62,389 bases of DNA from an uncultured Anaeromyxobacter sp. (GTDB taxonomy: Bacteria > Myxococcota > Myxococcia > Myxococcales > Anaeromyxobacteraceae): NCBI GenBank assembly GCA_903855945.1, contig CAIOAK010000091.1, positions 1 to 62,389 on the forward strand, in the 5' to 3' direction. Positions 16,925 through 24,399 of the stretch are shown here, one piece after another (positions within the stretch are counted from its first letter, which is position 1; each line of letters starts with the position of its first letter). The notes beneath the pieces were generated by a model. That model saw only the letters and a list, made by a program, of their open reading frames with translations. It made no database searches and was not told the DNA's origin. Both the position numbers and the translations under genes were made by a program.

Positions 16925-18271
16925 ATGTCCCATTACCGGAAGCACCGGCACCACCATTCCCGCACCCAGAACGACGGCTCCCCGCTTCCCCGCGTGGCGG
17001 TGGTCGCAGGGCTCCGGACCCCGTTCGTCCGCTCCGGAGGGGACTTCAAGGACCTCTCGGCGGTGGACCTGGGGTCCATCCTGGTGAACGAGCTGGTGGC
17101 GCGAAGCGGTCTGCCGGCCAGCGAGTTCGACGCCCTCATCTTCGGTCAGGTGATCCCGTCGCAGCTCTCCTCCCTCATCGGGCGGGAGGTGGTCCTCCGC
17201 ACCGGCCTCCCGCGGACCCTTCCGGCCCACACCACCTCCCGGGCCTGCGCGACGTCGCTGCAGGCCGCCACCGAGGCCGCCGATCAGATCCTGCTCGGCC
17301 ACGCCGACACGGTGATCGCCGGCGGCGCCGAGTCGCTCTCCGACGCGCCCATCTTCGCCTCCCACAAGCTCGCCCAGGCGCTCGTGAACGCGTCGCGGGC
17401 CCGCAACGTCCCCGACAAGCTGAAGGCCTTCTCCGGTCTCTCCCTGAAGGACGTGGCCCCGGTGCCCCCGGCGCTGAAGGAGCCCACCACCGGCCTCACC
17501 ATGGGCGAGAGCGCCCAGAAGATGGCCTGGGAGAACGGAATCACCCGCGAGGCCCAGGACCGGTTTGCCGTGGAGAGCCACCGCAAGGCGGCCGACGCCT
17601 GGGCCAGCGGAAAGTTCACCGAGGAGGTGATGGCGGTCGAGGTCCCGCCCCGCTTCCAGAAGATCGCCTCGGCCGACAACAACGTCCGGGCCGACACCAC
17701 CTTCGAGGCGCTCTCCGCGCTGAAGCCGGTCTTCGACCGGCGCTACGGCACCATCACCGCCGGCAACGCCTCGCCCCTCACCGACGGCGCCGCCGCGGTG
17801 ATCCTGATGTCCGAGGGGCGAGCCCGTGAACTGGGAGTGAAGCCGCTCGGGTTCCTGCGCGCCTACGCCTACGCCGCCACCGACCCGGGCGACCAGCTCC
17901 TGCAGGGGCCGGCCTACGCGGCCCCCATCGCGCTCGACCGCGCCGGGCTCTCCCTCGGCGACATGGACGTGGTGGAGATGCACGAGGCCTTCGCCGCCCA
18001 GGTGCTCTCCAACCTCCAGGCCTTCGCCTCCCGGAAGTTCGCCGAGGAGAAGCTGGGGCGCTCCGAGCCCCTCGGCGACATCGATCCGCGCCGCCTCAAC
18101 CCGAACGGCGGGTCGATCCCGCTCGGCCATCCCTTCGGCGCCACCGGCGCCCGGATGATCACCCAGGCGCTGCGGGAGCTCGCGCGCCGCAAGGGGCGCC
18201 ACGCCCTGCTCACCATCTGCGCCGCCGGCGGTCTCGGCGCTGCGGTCGTCCTCGACGGTCCGGAGGCCTGA
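16925..18271 (+). CDS. fadI: Acetyl-CoA acyltransferase (3-ketoacyl-CoA thiolase)
   Basis: This is a thiolase of 448 residues, catalysing CoA-dependent cleavage of 3-ketoacyl-CoA in beta-oxidation. The nucleophile cysteine is C108 in TSRACATSLQ. EMHEAFAAQVL, the GHPFGATGARM histidine and the C-terminal CAAGGLGAA cysteine complete the active site. The length and pairing with a FadJ-type multifunctional protein favour FadI over FadA. It has an unusual His/Arg-rich N-terminal extension of about 20 residues (HYRKHRHHHSR). The start is ATG 16925 behind a GGGGGG stretch. fadJ begins two bases after the stop, so this is one operon. Confidence 0.88.
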   Translation: MSHYRKHRHHHSRTQNDGSPLPRVAVVAGLRTPFVRSGGDFKDLSAVDLGSILVNELVARSGLPASEFDALIFGQVIPSQLSSLIGREVVLRTGLPRTLPAHTTSRACATSLQAATEAADQILLGHADTVIAGGAESLSDAPIFASHKLAQALVNASRARNVPDKLKAFSGLSLKDVAPVPPALKEPTTGLTMGESAQKMAWENGITREAQDRFAVESHRKAADAWASGKFTEEVMAVEVPPRFQKIASADNNVRADTTFEALSALKPVFDRRYGTITAGNASPLTDGAAAVILMSEGRARELGVKPLGFLRAYAYAATDPGDQLLQGPAYAAPIALDRAGLSLGDMDVVEMHEAFAAQVLSNLQAFASRKFAEEKLGRSEPLGDIDPRRLNPNGGSIPLGHPFGATGARMITQALRELARRKGRHALLTICAAGGLGAAVVLDGPEA

Positions 18272-18273
18272 TC

Positions 18274-20445
18274 ATGACCAGCAACCCTTGGAAGAACTAC
18301 CGGGTCGAGATCGCGGACGGCGTGGCCACCGTGTGGGTGGACGTGCCCGGGGAGCCGGTGAACACGCTCTCCCGCGAGACCGGAGCCGAGTTCGGCGAGG
18401 TGCTCGAGGCGCTCGACAAGGACCCCGCGGTCCGGGCGGTCGTGCTCGCGAGCGGGAAGAAGGACGGATTCGTCGCCGGCGCGAGCATCGACATGCTGCG
18501 CGAGGTGAAGAGCGCCGAGGAGGCCGCCCAGCTCTCCCGCGACGCCCAGGCCGGCTTCGACCGGCTGGAGCGCCACCCGAAGCCGGTGGTGGCCGCGGTC
18601 CACGGAGCCTGCCTCGGCGGCGGCCTCGAATGGATCATGGCCTGCCACTACCGCGTGGTCTCGAACGACCGGAAGACCCAGCTCGGCCTCCCCGAGGTGC
18701 AGCTCGGCCTCATCCCCGGCGCGGGCGGCACGCAGCGCATGCCGCGCCTGGTCGGGATCGCCACCGCCCTCGACCTCATCCTGGCCGGCAAGACGGTGAA
18801 GCCGAAGAAGGCGCTCGCCATCGGGCTGGTGGACGAGTCGGTGCCGCCGGCGATGCTGCTCGAGGTGGCGCGGGCACGGGCGCTCGCGCTGGCCGACGGC
18901 AAGCGGCTGCGCCCCGAGCCGGCCGGCATGGTGGACCAGCTGAAGAAGAACCCCCAGGCGGCCCTGCAGAAGCTGGCGCTCGAGGAGAACTTCGTGGGGC
19001 GCGGGATCCTCTTCTCCCAGGCCAGGAAGCAGCTGCTCGCGAAGACGAAGGGGCACTACCCCGCGCCGGTGGCTGCCCTCGAGGCCATCCAGGCCGGCTT
19101 CGAGAAGGGGATGGAGAAGGGGCTCGAGGCGGAGGCCCGACTCTTCGGCGAGCTGGCCGTGTCGCCGGTGGCGAAGGAGCTCATGGGCATCTTCTTCGCG
19201 ACCACGGCGCTCAAGAAGGACAACGGGACGCCCGATCCCTCGGTGAAGGGGCGCAAGGTGGAGTCGGTGGGCATCCTGGGCGGCGGGCTCATGGGCTCGG
19301 GCATCGCCTACGTCACCGTGAACGCCGGCGTCCCCGCGCGCATCCGCGAGCGGGACGACGCCGCGGTGGGGCGCGCGCTCTCGTCGGTGGCCGGGATCTT
19401 CGACGGGCGCGTGAAGAAGCGCTCCATGGACCGGCTGGAGAAGCTCTCCCGCATGCGGCTCCTCACCGCCGGCACCGGGTGGGAGGGCATGGAGCGGGTG
19501 GACGTGCTCGTGGAGGCGGTCTTCGAGGATCTGAAGCTGAAGCAGGAGATGCTGCGGACCTTCGAGGCCATGAACCCGCACGGCATCTTCGCCACCAACA
19601 CCTCGTCCATCCCGGTGGGCGAGATCGCGGCCGCCTCGGGCCACCCCGAGACCGTGCTCGGGATGCACTACTTCTCGCCGGTGAACAAGATGCCGCTGCT
19701 CGAGGTCATCGTGACCCCGCGCACCTCCCACGAGGTGACCGCCACCGCGGTGGCCCTCGGCAAGAAGCAGGGCAAGACCGTCATCGTGGTCGGCGACGGC
19801 CCCGGCTTCTACACGAGCCGCGTGCTCGCCCCGTACATGAACGAGGCGGTGATGCTGCTCCTCGAGGGGGCCTCGGTGGAGGACATCGACGCGGCGCTCA
19901 CCGGCTTCGGGTTCCCGGTCGGGCCGATGACGCTCCTCGACGAGGTGGGCATCGACGTCGGCGCCAAGGTGGCCAAGGTGATGCACGGCGCCTTCGGCGA
20001 GCGCATGGCCGTGCCCGAGGTGATGGGCAAGGTGATCGAGTCGGGGCGGCTCGGCCGGAAGAACGGCAAGGGCTTCTACACCTACGGCGACCCGAAGAAG
20101 AAGGTCGTGGACGTCACCGTCTACGACGCGCTCCCGGGCGGCCGCACGCGCAAGAAGATCGACCGCCAGGAGATCGTCGAGCGCTGTGTGTTGCAGATGG
20201 TGAACGAGGCCGCACTCACCCTGGGTGAAGGGATCCTCCGCAGCGCCCGGGACGGGGACGTCGGCGCCGTCTTCGGCCTCGGCTTCCCGCCCTTCCGCGG
20301 CGGTCCGTTCCGCTGGGTGGACGCGGAGGGGAGTGCCGCGATCCTCGACCGGATGCGGCGGATGGAGGCGCGCTTCGGGCTGCGCTTCCGGCCGGCGCCG
20401 ATGCTGGTCGAGCGGGGCGCCGCGGATCGTCCGTTTCACGAGTAA
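18274..20445 (+). CDS. fadJ: Multifunctional enoyl-CoA hydratase / 3-hydroxyacyl-CoA dehydrogenase
   Basis: This is a 723-residue beta-oxidation enzyme with the usual FadB/FadJ layout. The hydratase domain (1-~190) has its two catalytic glutamates in CLGGGLEWIMACHY and GLPEVQLGLIPGAGG. A linker follows, then an NAD-binding domain starting at GILGGGLMGSGIAYV (about 330). The dehydrogenase histidine lies in GMHYFSPVNKMPLLEV. It converts trans-enoyl-CoA to 3-ketoacyl-CoA, which FadI then cleaves; the two genes are two bases apart. The reducing equivalents produced could feed the respiratory proteins encoded nearby, which is inference from position. Confidence 0.9.
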   Translation: MTSNPWKNYRVEIADGVATVWVDVPGEPVNTLSRETGAEFGEVLEALDKDPAVRAVVLASGKKDGFVAGASIDMLREVKSAEEAAQLSRDAQAGFDRLERHPKPVVAAVHGACLGGGLEWIMACHYRVVSNDRKTQLGLPEVQLGLIPGAGGTQRMPRLVGIATALDLILAGKTVKPKKALAIGLVDESVPPAMLLEVARARALALADGKRLRPEPAGMVDQLKKNPQAALQKLALEENFVGRGILFSQARKQLLAKTKGHYPAPVAALEAIQAGFEKGMEKGLEAEARLFGELAVSPVAKELMGIFFATTALKKDNGTPDPSVKGRKVESVGILGGGLMGSGIAYVTVNAGVPARIRERDDAAVGRALSSVAGIFDGRVKKRSMDRLEKLSRMRLLTAGTGWEGMERVDVLVEAVFEDLKLKQEMLRTFEAMNPHGIFATNTSSIPVGEIAAASGHPETVLGMHYFSPVNKMPLLEVIVTPRTSHEVTATAVALGKKQGKTVIVVGDGPGFYTSRVLAPYMNEAVMLLLEGASVEDIDAALTGFGFPVGPMTLLDEVGIDVGAKVAKVMHGAFGERMAVPEVMGKVIESGRLGRKNGKGFYTYGDPKKKVVDVTVYDALPGGRTRKKIDRQEIVERCVLQMVNEAALTLGEGILRSARDGDVGAVFGLGFPPFRGGPFRWVDAEGSAAILDRMRRMEARFGLRFRPAPMLVERGAADRPFHE

Positions 20446-20817
20446 CTGGGGCACCCGACCCAGCCGCCGCCGGCCGGTGCGCCGTTTCACCCACGGCCCC
20501 CGTTCGGGGCGTCAGGGGCTCATCCTGCTGCATCTCCGCGCAGACGTGCTGGGGGCCGGCGTGTCGAGCCGATTCCGGAATCATTTCATGGGGGGCGGCG
20601 TGTCCCGTGACGAAACGACCCGGGAAACCGGGACGGCACCCGTCCGGGCGAGCCCCCGCTCGAGTCCCTGACAGAGCTCCCCGTCCGGGGCGTCTCATTG
20701 GCACCATTCCCGCACTCCGCCCGAGTGCAGTCCCATCCGTTGGAACCGAACGTGGAAGCGCGCACCTGGTCACGCCCACGCCCGACCCCGTCCCGAACGC
20801 CATCTGAGGAGTTCCAA
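20446..20817 (+). other. 372-base leader region between fadJ and nonaheme gene
   Basis: No gene is supported here. The region holds a CCCGG-GAAA-CCGGG hairpin, a sigma-54-like promoter at 20698-20714, and a GAGGAG ribosome binding site at 20806-20811 that sets the cytochrome start. No GEMM-type riboswitch core was found. Confidence 0.6.
20698..20714 (+). promoter_or_regulatory. Candidate sigma-54 (-24/-12) promoter
   Basis: The sequence TTGGCACCATTCCCGCA has the -24 element TTGGCAC intact and GC at -12 with the required ten bases between GG and GC. The two T residues before the -12 GC are C here. Transcription would start near 20725, about 95 bases before the nonaheme cytochrome start. RpoN control of cytochromes is known in other delta-group metal reducers. 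Confidence 0.4.
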
Positions 20818-23703
20818 ATGCGAACCTGGAAGGTATCGACCATCGCCGTTCTCGCCACCGCCAGCCTCGTGCTCGCGGCCTGCGCGGGGAGCACCGGCCC
20901 GCAGGGCCCCGCCGGCCCCACGGGCTCCACCGGAACCACCGGAACCACCGGTCCCACAGGTACCCCCGGCGCGAGCGTCGGAATCATCTCCGGCAAGCTC
21001 ACCGCCACCGGCGCCACCGGCGGCGTCCCCGCCATCAGCGTGACCACCATCCCCGACGAGGGCGTGACCACCATCACCGCCGCCGACGGCTCCTACACCC
21101 TCGCCAACGTCCCGGTCGGCATCTACACGGTCTCCTTCGGGGGCGCCACCATCGCCACGACGACCGTCACCGGCGTGAACGTGGTCGCCGCCAAGACGAC
21201 GACGGTGAACGCGACGGCGACCTACTCGCCCATCGTGCTGACGCTCACCCCGAGCGTCGCGCTTCCCACCGGCTTCGCCAAGGCGACGAAGTACACGGTG
21301 AGTGCCACGGGCGCCACGGCGGCCGTGACCTACACCTGGGCGCGCACCTGCCAGGCCGCTCTCCCGACGGCGAAGTGGCCGGCCCTCACCGCCGCCGCCG
21401 ACGGGACCTCCGTCAGCCTGACCACGCCGGCGCTCCTCGACTACACCTGGACGGTCCTCGCCGGGAACACCGGGATGACCCTCGGCGCCATCGACCCGGT
21501 GTCCAGCACCCACTACACCTCGATGCTCATCCCGATGGATGCCAGCGGCGCCACCATCGCGGCCGTCCGCCCCGGCCTCATCGGCATCGGCCCGAGCATC
21601 ATGGCCCGCGGCTTCAACTGCACCATCACCGTCACCGCGACCGACGGCGCCTACAAGCAGACGGCCACCGCCTCGCTCTACCCGGTGCCCGCGCAGCCCG
21701 GCAGCATCGGCGCCATCCAGCCGCAGAACACCATGATGATGGCGGTCGGCAACGCCAACGGCCCCTGGACGCTCTCCTACAGCGCCACCGACAAGTCCTA
21801 CACGACGAGCAAGACCGCCCTCATCGACTTCCCGAGCCAGTGGATCACCACCTTCACCCCGGCCGACCAGGGCTTCTACGCCCTCAAGCTGAACGGCGCG
21901 ATCGTGGCCGAGTTCCAGGTGGGCAAGTACCAGGGCGCCATCAACAACAGCTGCGCCCCCTGCCACAACAGCATTCCCGCCCTGAAGGCCGCCGTGGACG
22001 CCAAGTGGACGGCGTGGAACAAGTCGGCGCACGGCAACTTCTACTTCAAGGCCTATGGCGTCGAGGGCGCCCCCATCCTCTGCCCCGACAGCTACGACGG
22101 CATCACCCCGGCCCTCGGCCTCTGCATCCCGAAGGCGCTCGACCAGACCATCCCCGGCAACATGACGCTCTTCGCCGCCGGCGTGAACGGCGTCGAGGGT
22201 AGCCACTACAGCACGACCTGCGTGGTCTGCCACACCACCGGCTACAAGAACCCGGCTGCCCTGCCCAACATCGCCGACTGGGGCTTCAGCGACACCGCCA
22301 CCAAGCTCGCCTGGGCCTTCCCCAGCAACGCGACCATCGACTACACCCGCTACAACGCGAAGGTCACCGGCACGGGCACCACCGTCGGCTCCGGCTACGA
22401 GACGGGCGATCTCAAGAAGCTCGCCGGCATCCAGTGCGAGAGCTGCCACGGCGGCATCTCCATGCACGTGAACAACGACTCGGTGCTCACGAAGCCGGTG
22501 GCCGTGTGGGACGCCCGCACCTGCGGCGTCTGCCACGACAGCCCGTCGAACCACGACCGGTACTGGCTCTGGTCCAACTCCGGCCACTCCAACTACGAGC
22601 TGGCCATGAACGAGGGGCCCGCCGGCGTCTCCTGCCAGCGCTGCCACGTGGCCCAGGGCTTCGCCGACTACGTGGACAACGGCCTCGCCCCGATCGCGGG
22701 TTCGAACAACCACTCCAGGAACGGCGCCTACCAGGCGGCCACGCTCCTCACCACCAAGGCCACCGCGATGCCGCAGACCTGCCAGGCCTGCCACGACCCG
22801 CACACCACCGGCCTGCGCGTCGATGAGTCCTGGATCCTGACGCTCCCGGCCGGCTTCGAGGTGCAGGGCACGGGTGCCGGCTCCACCTGCTTCGCCTGCC
22901 ACAACACCCGCAACGGTCTGCACGTGGACAACACGCCGTTCTGCTACGAGACTGCCACCGCTCCGGTCGTGAAGGGCGCGGGGCCCATCGCAACGCCTCC
23001 GTTCTGCATGTCGGGAACCTCGGCGGCCAGCGCGGCCATCGGCGGCCCGCACGCTCCCGTGCAGGGTGACATGATGGCGGGCACGAACGCCTTCTTCGTC
23101 TCCACCGGCATGCCGTCGCGCCACATGGCGGTCAAGGACACCTGCGTCGGCTGCCACGTGAAGCTCCACCCCGACTCGATCACGCCGGCCAACACGAACC
23201 ACACCTTCCGGGCCGACGGGACGATCTGCAAGAGCTGCCACGGCGTAGAGGTCAACCTCGAGGCCCTCGAGGGCGAGTACTCGCTGCTGGCCGGCTACGC
23301 GCTGACGAGCTTCAGCAAGGTGGCGAAGCGGGCGCTGCCCGATCCGTTCTACGTGAAGAGCGGCACCTCGTACTACGCGGTCTCCGCCAGCAACGTGGCC
23401 AGCGTCGTCCCGGCCGGCCGCTCGGGCTGGATGATGACCTTCACCACGCCCGTGACCATCGGCAGCGGCACGGTCTCCTCGTTCACGGGGAACGCGCTCT
23501 CCTTCTTCACGTCGGGCATCGCGCCCTTCACGCAGGTCTACGCCACCAAGGGCATCGTCGCGAAGTCCAACTGGAACCTGTACGCAACGAGCGGCGCGGT
23601 CGCCGGCAGCGCGGCGAACGTGATCCACAACCCGTCGTTCGCCTTCCAGGTCATCACCGCGACGAAGACCGCGCTCGACGGTGCCACGTCGGGCACGTAC
23701 TAG
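20818..23703 (+). CDS. Nonaheme c-type cytochrome lipoprotein with collagen-like stalk
   Basis: This 961-residue lipoprotein has its signal ending LVLAAC with cysteine 22. Ten Gly-X-Y triplets (residues 24-53) follow, then a carboxypeptidase-regulatory-like beta domain (about 55-130). Nine CxxCH heme motifs lie between residues 379 and 808: CAPCH, CVVCH, CESCH, CGVCH, CQRCH, CQACH, CFACH, CVGCH, CKSCH. It is predicted to be exposed at the outer membrane and to carry electrons to external acceptors. ATG 20818 is chosen because it heads the signal peptide and follows GAGGAG; the long open frame upstream has no such signal. The N-terminus closely resembles that of the decaheme protein downstream. 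Confidence 0.85.
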   Translation: MRTWKVSTIAVLATASLVLAACAGSTGPQGPAGPTGSTGTTGTTGPTGTPGASVGIISGKLTATGATGGVPAISVTTIPDEGVTTITAADGSYTLANVPVGIYTVSFGGATIATTTVTGVNVVAAKTTTVNATATYSPIVLTLTPSVALPTGFAKATKYTVSATGATAAVTYTWARTCQAALPTAKWPALTAAADGTSVSLTTPALLDYTWTVLAGNTGMTLGAIDPVSSTHYTSMLIPMDASGATIAAVRPGLIGIGPSIMARGFNCTITVTATDGAYKQTATASLYPVPAQPGSIGAIQPQNTMMMAVGNANGPWTLSYSATDKSYTTSKTALIDFPSQWITTFTPADQGFYALKLNGAIVAEFQVGKYQGAINNSCAPCHNSIPALKAAVDAKWTAWNKSAHGNFYFKAYGVEGAPILCPDSYDGITPALGLCIPKALDQTIPGNMTLFAAGVNGVEGSHYSTTCVVCHTTGYKNPAALPNIADWGFSDTATKLAWAFPSNATIDYTRYNAKVTGTGTTVGSGYETGDLKKLAGIQCESCHGGISMHVNNDSVLTKPVAVWDARTCGVCHDSPSNHDRYWLWSNSGHSNYELAMNEGPAGVSCQRCHVAQGFADYVDNGLAPIAGSNNHSRNGAYQAATLLTTKATAMPQTCQACHDPHTTGLRVDESWILTLPAGFEVQGTGAGSTCFACHNTRNGLHVDNTPFCYETATAPVVKGAGPIATPPFCMSGTSAASAAIGGPHAPVQGDMMAGTNAFFVSTGMPSRHMAVKDTCVGCHVKLHPDSITPANTNHTFRADGTICKSCHGVEVNLEALEGEYSLLAGYALTSFSKVAKRALPDPFYVKSGTSYYAVSASNVASVVPAGRSGWMMTFTTPVTIGSGTVSSFTGNALSFFTSGIAPFTQVYATKGIVAKSNWNLYATSGAVAGSAANVIHNPSFAFQVITATKTALDGATSGTY
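20887..20976 (+). repeat. Collagen-like Gly-X-Y tract (10 triplets)
   Basis: This codes for ten consecutive Gly-X-Y triplets, rich in Gly-Pro-Thr and Gly-Thr-Thr, immediately after the lipidated cysteine of the nonaheme protein. It could form a trimeric stalk. Confidence 0.75.
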
Positions 23704-23705
23704 CA

Positions 23706-23720
23706 GTCACCTAGAGTGAA
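23706..23720. repeat. Dispersed palindrome, 10 of 12 positions
   Basis: GTCACC TAG AGTGAA directly follows the nonaheme stop codon and abuts the first terminator-like hairpin. It is the only intergenic copy among the eight best matches. Confidence 0.4.
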
Positions 23721-23750
23721 AGCCTGCCGGCGCCAGCGCGCCGGCAGGCT
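23721..23750 (+). terminator. Terminator-like hairpin after nonaheme gene
   Basis: A perfect 13-base stem (AGCCTGCCGGCGC with its complement) encloses the loop CAGC, 18 bases after the stop codon. There is no T-run behind it, so it may act as a transcript-stabilising hairpin or a Rho-assisted terminator. Confidence 0.55.
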
Positions 23751-23846
23751 CGTGGTTGAAGGCGCTGGGCCCCCGACCCACCCGGGGGGGCCGCCTCTCG
23801 AGCGCGCTTCCAGGGTCGGATTCCTCCTGGCCTGGGCCAGGGGGCC

Positions 23847-23876
23847 GCCCGTCGATGCCACCGTGCATCGACGGGC
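23847..23876. terminator. Second strong hairpin in intergenic region
   Basis: A perfect 12-base stem (GCCCGTCGATGC with its complement) encloses a six-base loop and is followed eight bases later by TTTT. It could end read-through transcription from the nonaheme gene, separating it from the decaheme gene. Confidence 0.45.
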
Positions 23877-24399
23877 ATTCGTGCTTTTGGGGCATTCATC
23901 GACGCGCAAGTCTTGCGGGCGACCGCGTGCCACGATCGCGGGACGCGGGCTCGAGTATTATCTACCAGTCAAGTCCACATTGACCACCTCGGCGAGGGCC
24001 CGAGGACCGGCTGGCCTCGGCCGCGCCCCGTCCCAATCCCGCGACACGACAGGCTTCTGGGAGGGAGTCCGCGCCTGATCGGCGAGCCGGACCGAACCGG
24101 CGACGACCGCGCGGTGAATCCTGCACCACCCCGACGGCAACCGAAACCTGCGAAAGCCTTGCGTCGAGTGACGGACAGTAAACGACGACTCATGATGTCG
24201 AGAATGGAAGGACGCGCGGGAAATGCGGGCGCTATGGCATTTCACGCACCCCAAAAGGGCGCGGAATACCGAAACACGAAGCTTCCCGTGGCCATTCACA
24301 CAGGGTAGGCTGCCGCCACGATTTCACTCCGCAGCGAAGCGCGCGAAGCACCTACAGAGTTCATCCTGCAGTCAAGTCTGTTCCAAGGAGGCAGTACAA

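Larger units (their letters stand above)
23704..24399 (+). other. 696-base intergenic region upstream of decaheme gene
   Basis: No convincing gene is present; the open frames here lack codon bias and ribosome sites. The region is less G+C-rich than its surroundings. It contains a near-palindrome at 23706-23720, two strong hairpins (23721-23750 and 23847-23876), a TATTAT -10-like element at 23956-23961, a 4-base-spaced relative of the dispersed palindrome at 24323-24338, and the strong ribosome site AAGGAGG at 24386-24392. Confidence 0.6.

Noticed and set aside
20446-20817. GEMM (c-di-GMP/cGAMP) riboswitch ahead of the nonaheme gene
   Set aside because: A GAAA-capped CCCGG hairpin followed by GGACG looked similar, but the GCAAAG core and the second conserved stem are missing. 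The region before the decaheme gene was checked for the same reason and also lacks the core.
23716-24078. Possible small gene in the intergenic region
   Set aside because: It begins inside a terminator hairpin, has no ribosome site, and shows no codon bias or recognisable motif.
24323-24338. TTCACT-CCGC-AGCGAA near the decaheme start
   Set aside because: It resembles the dispersed motif but has a four-base spacer and a changed half-site, so it was not counted as a site.
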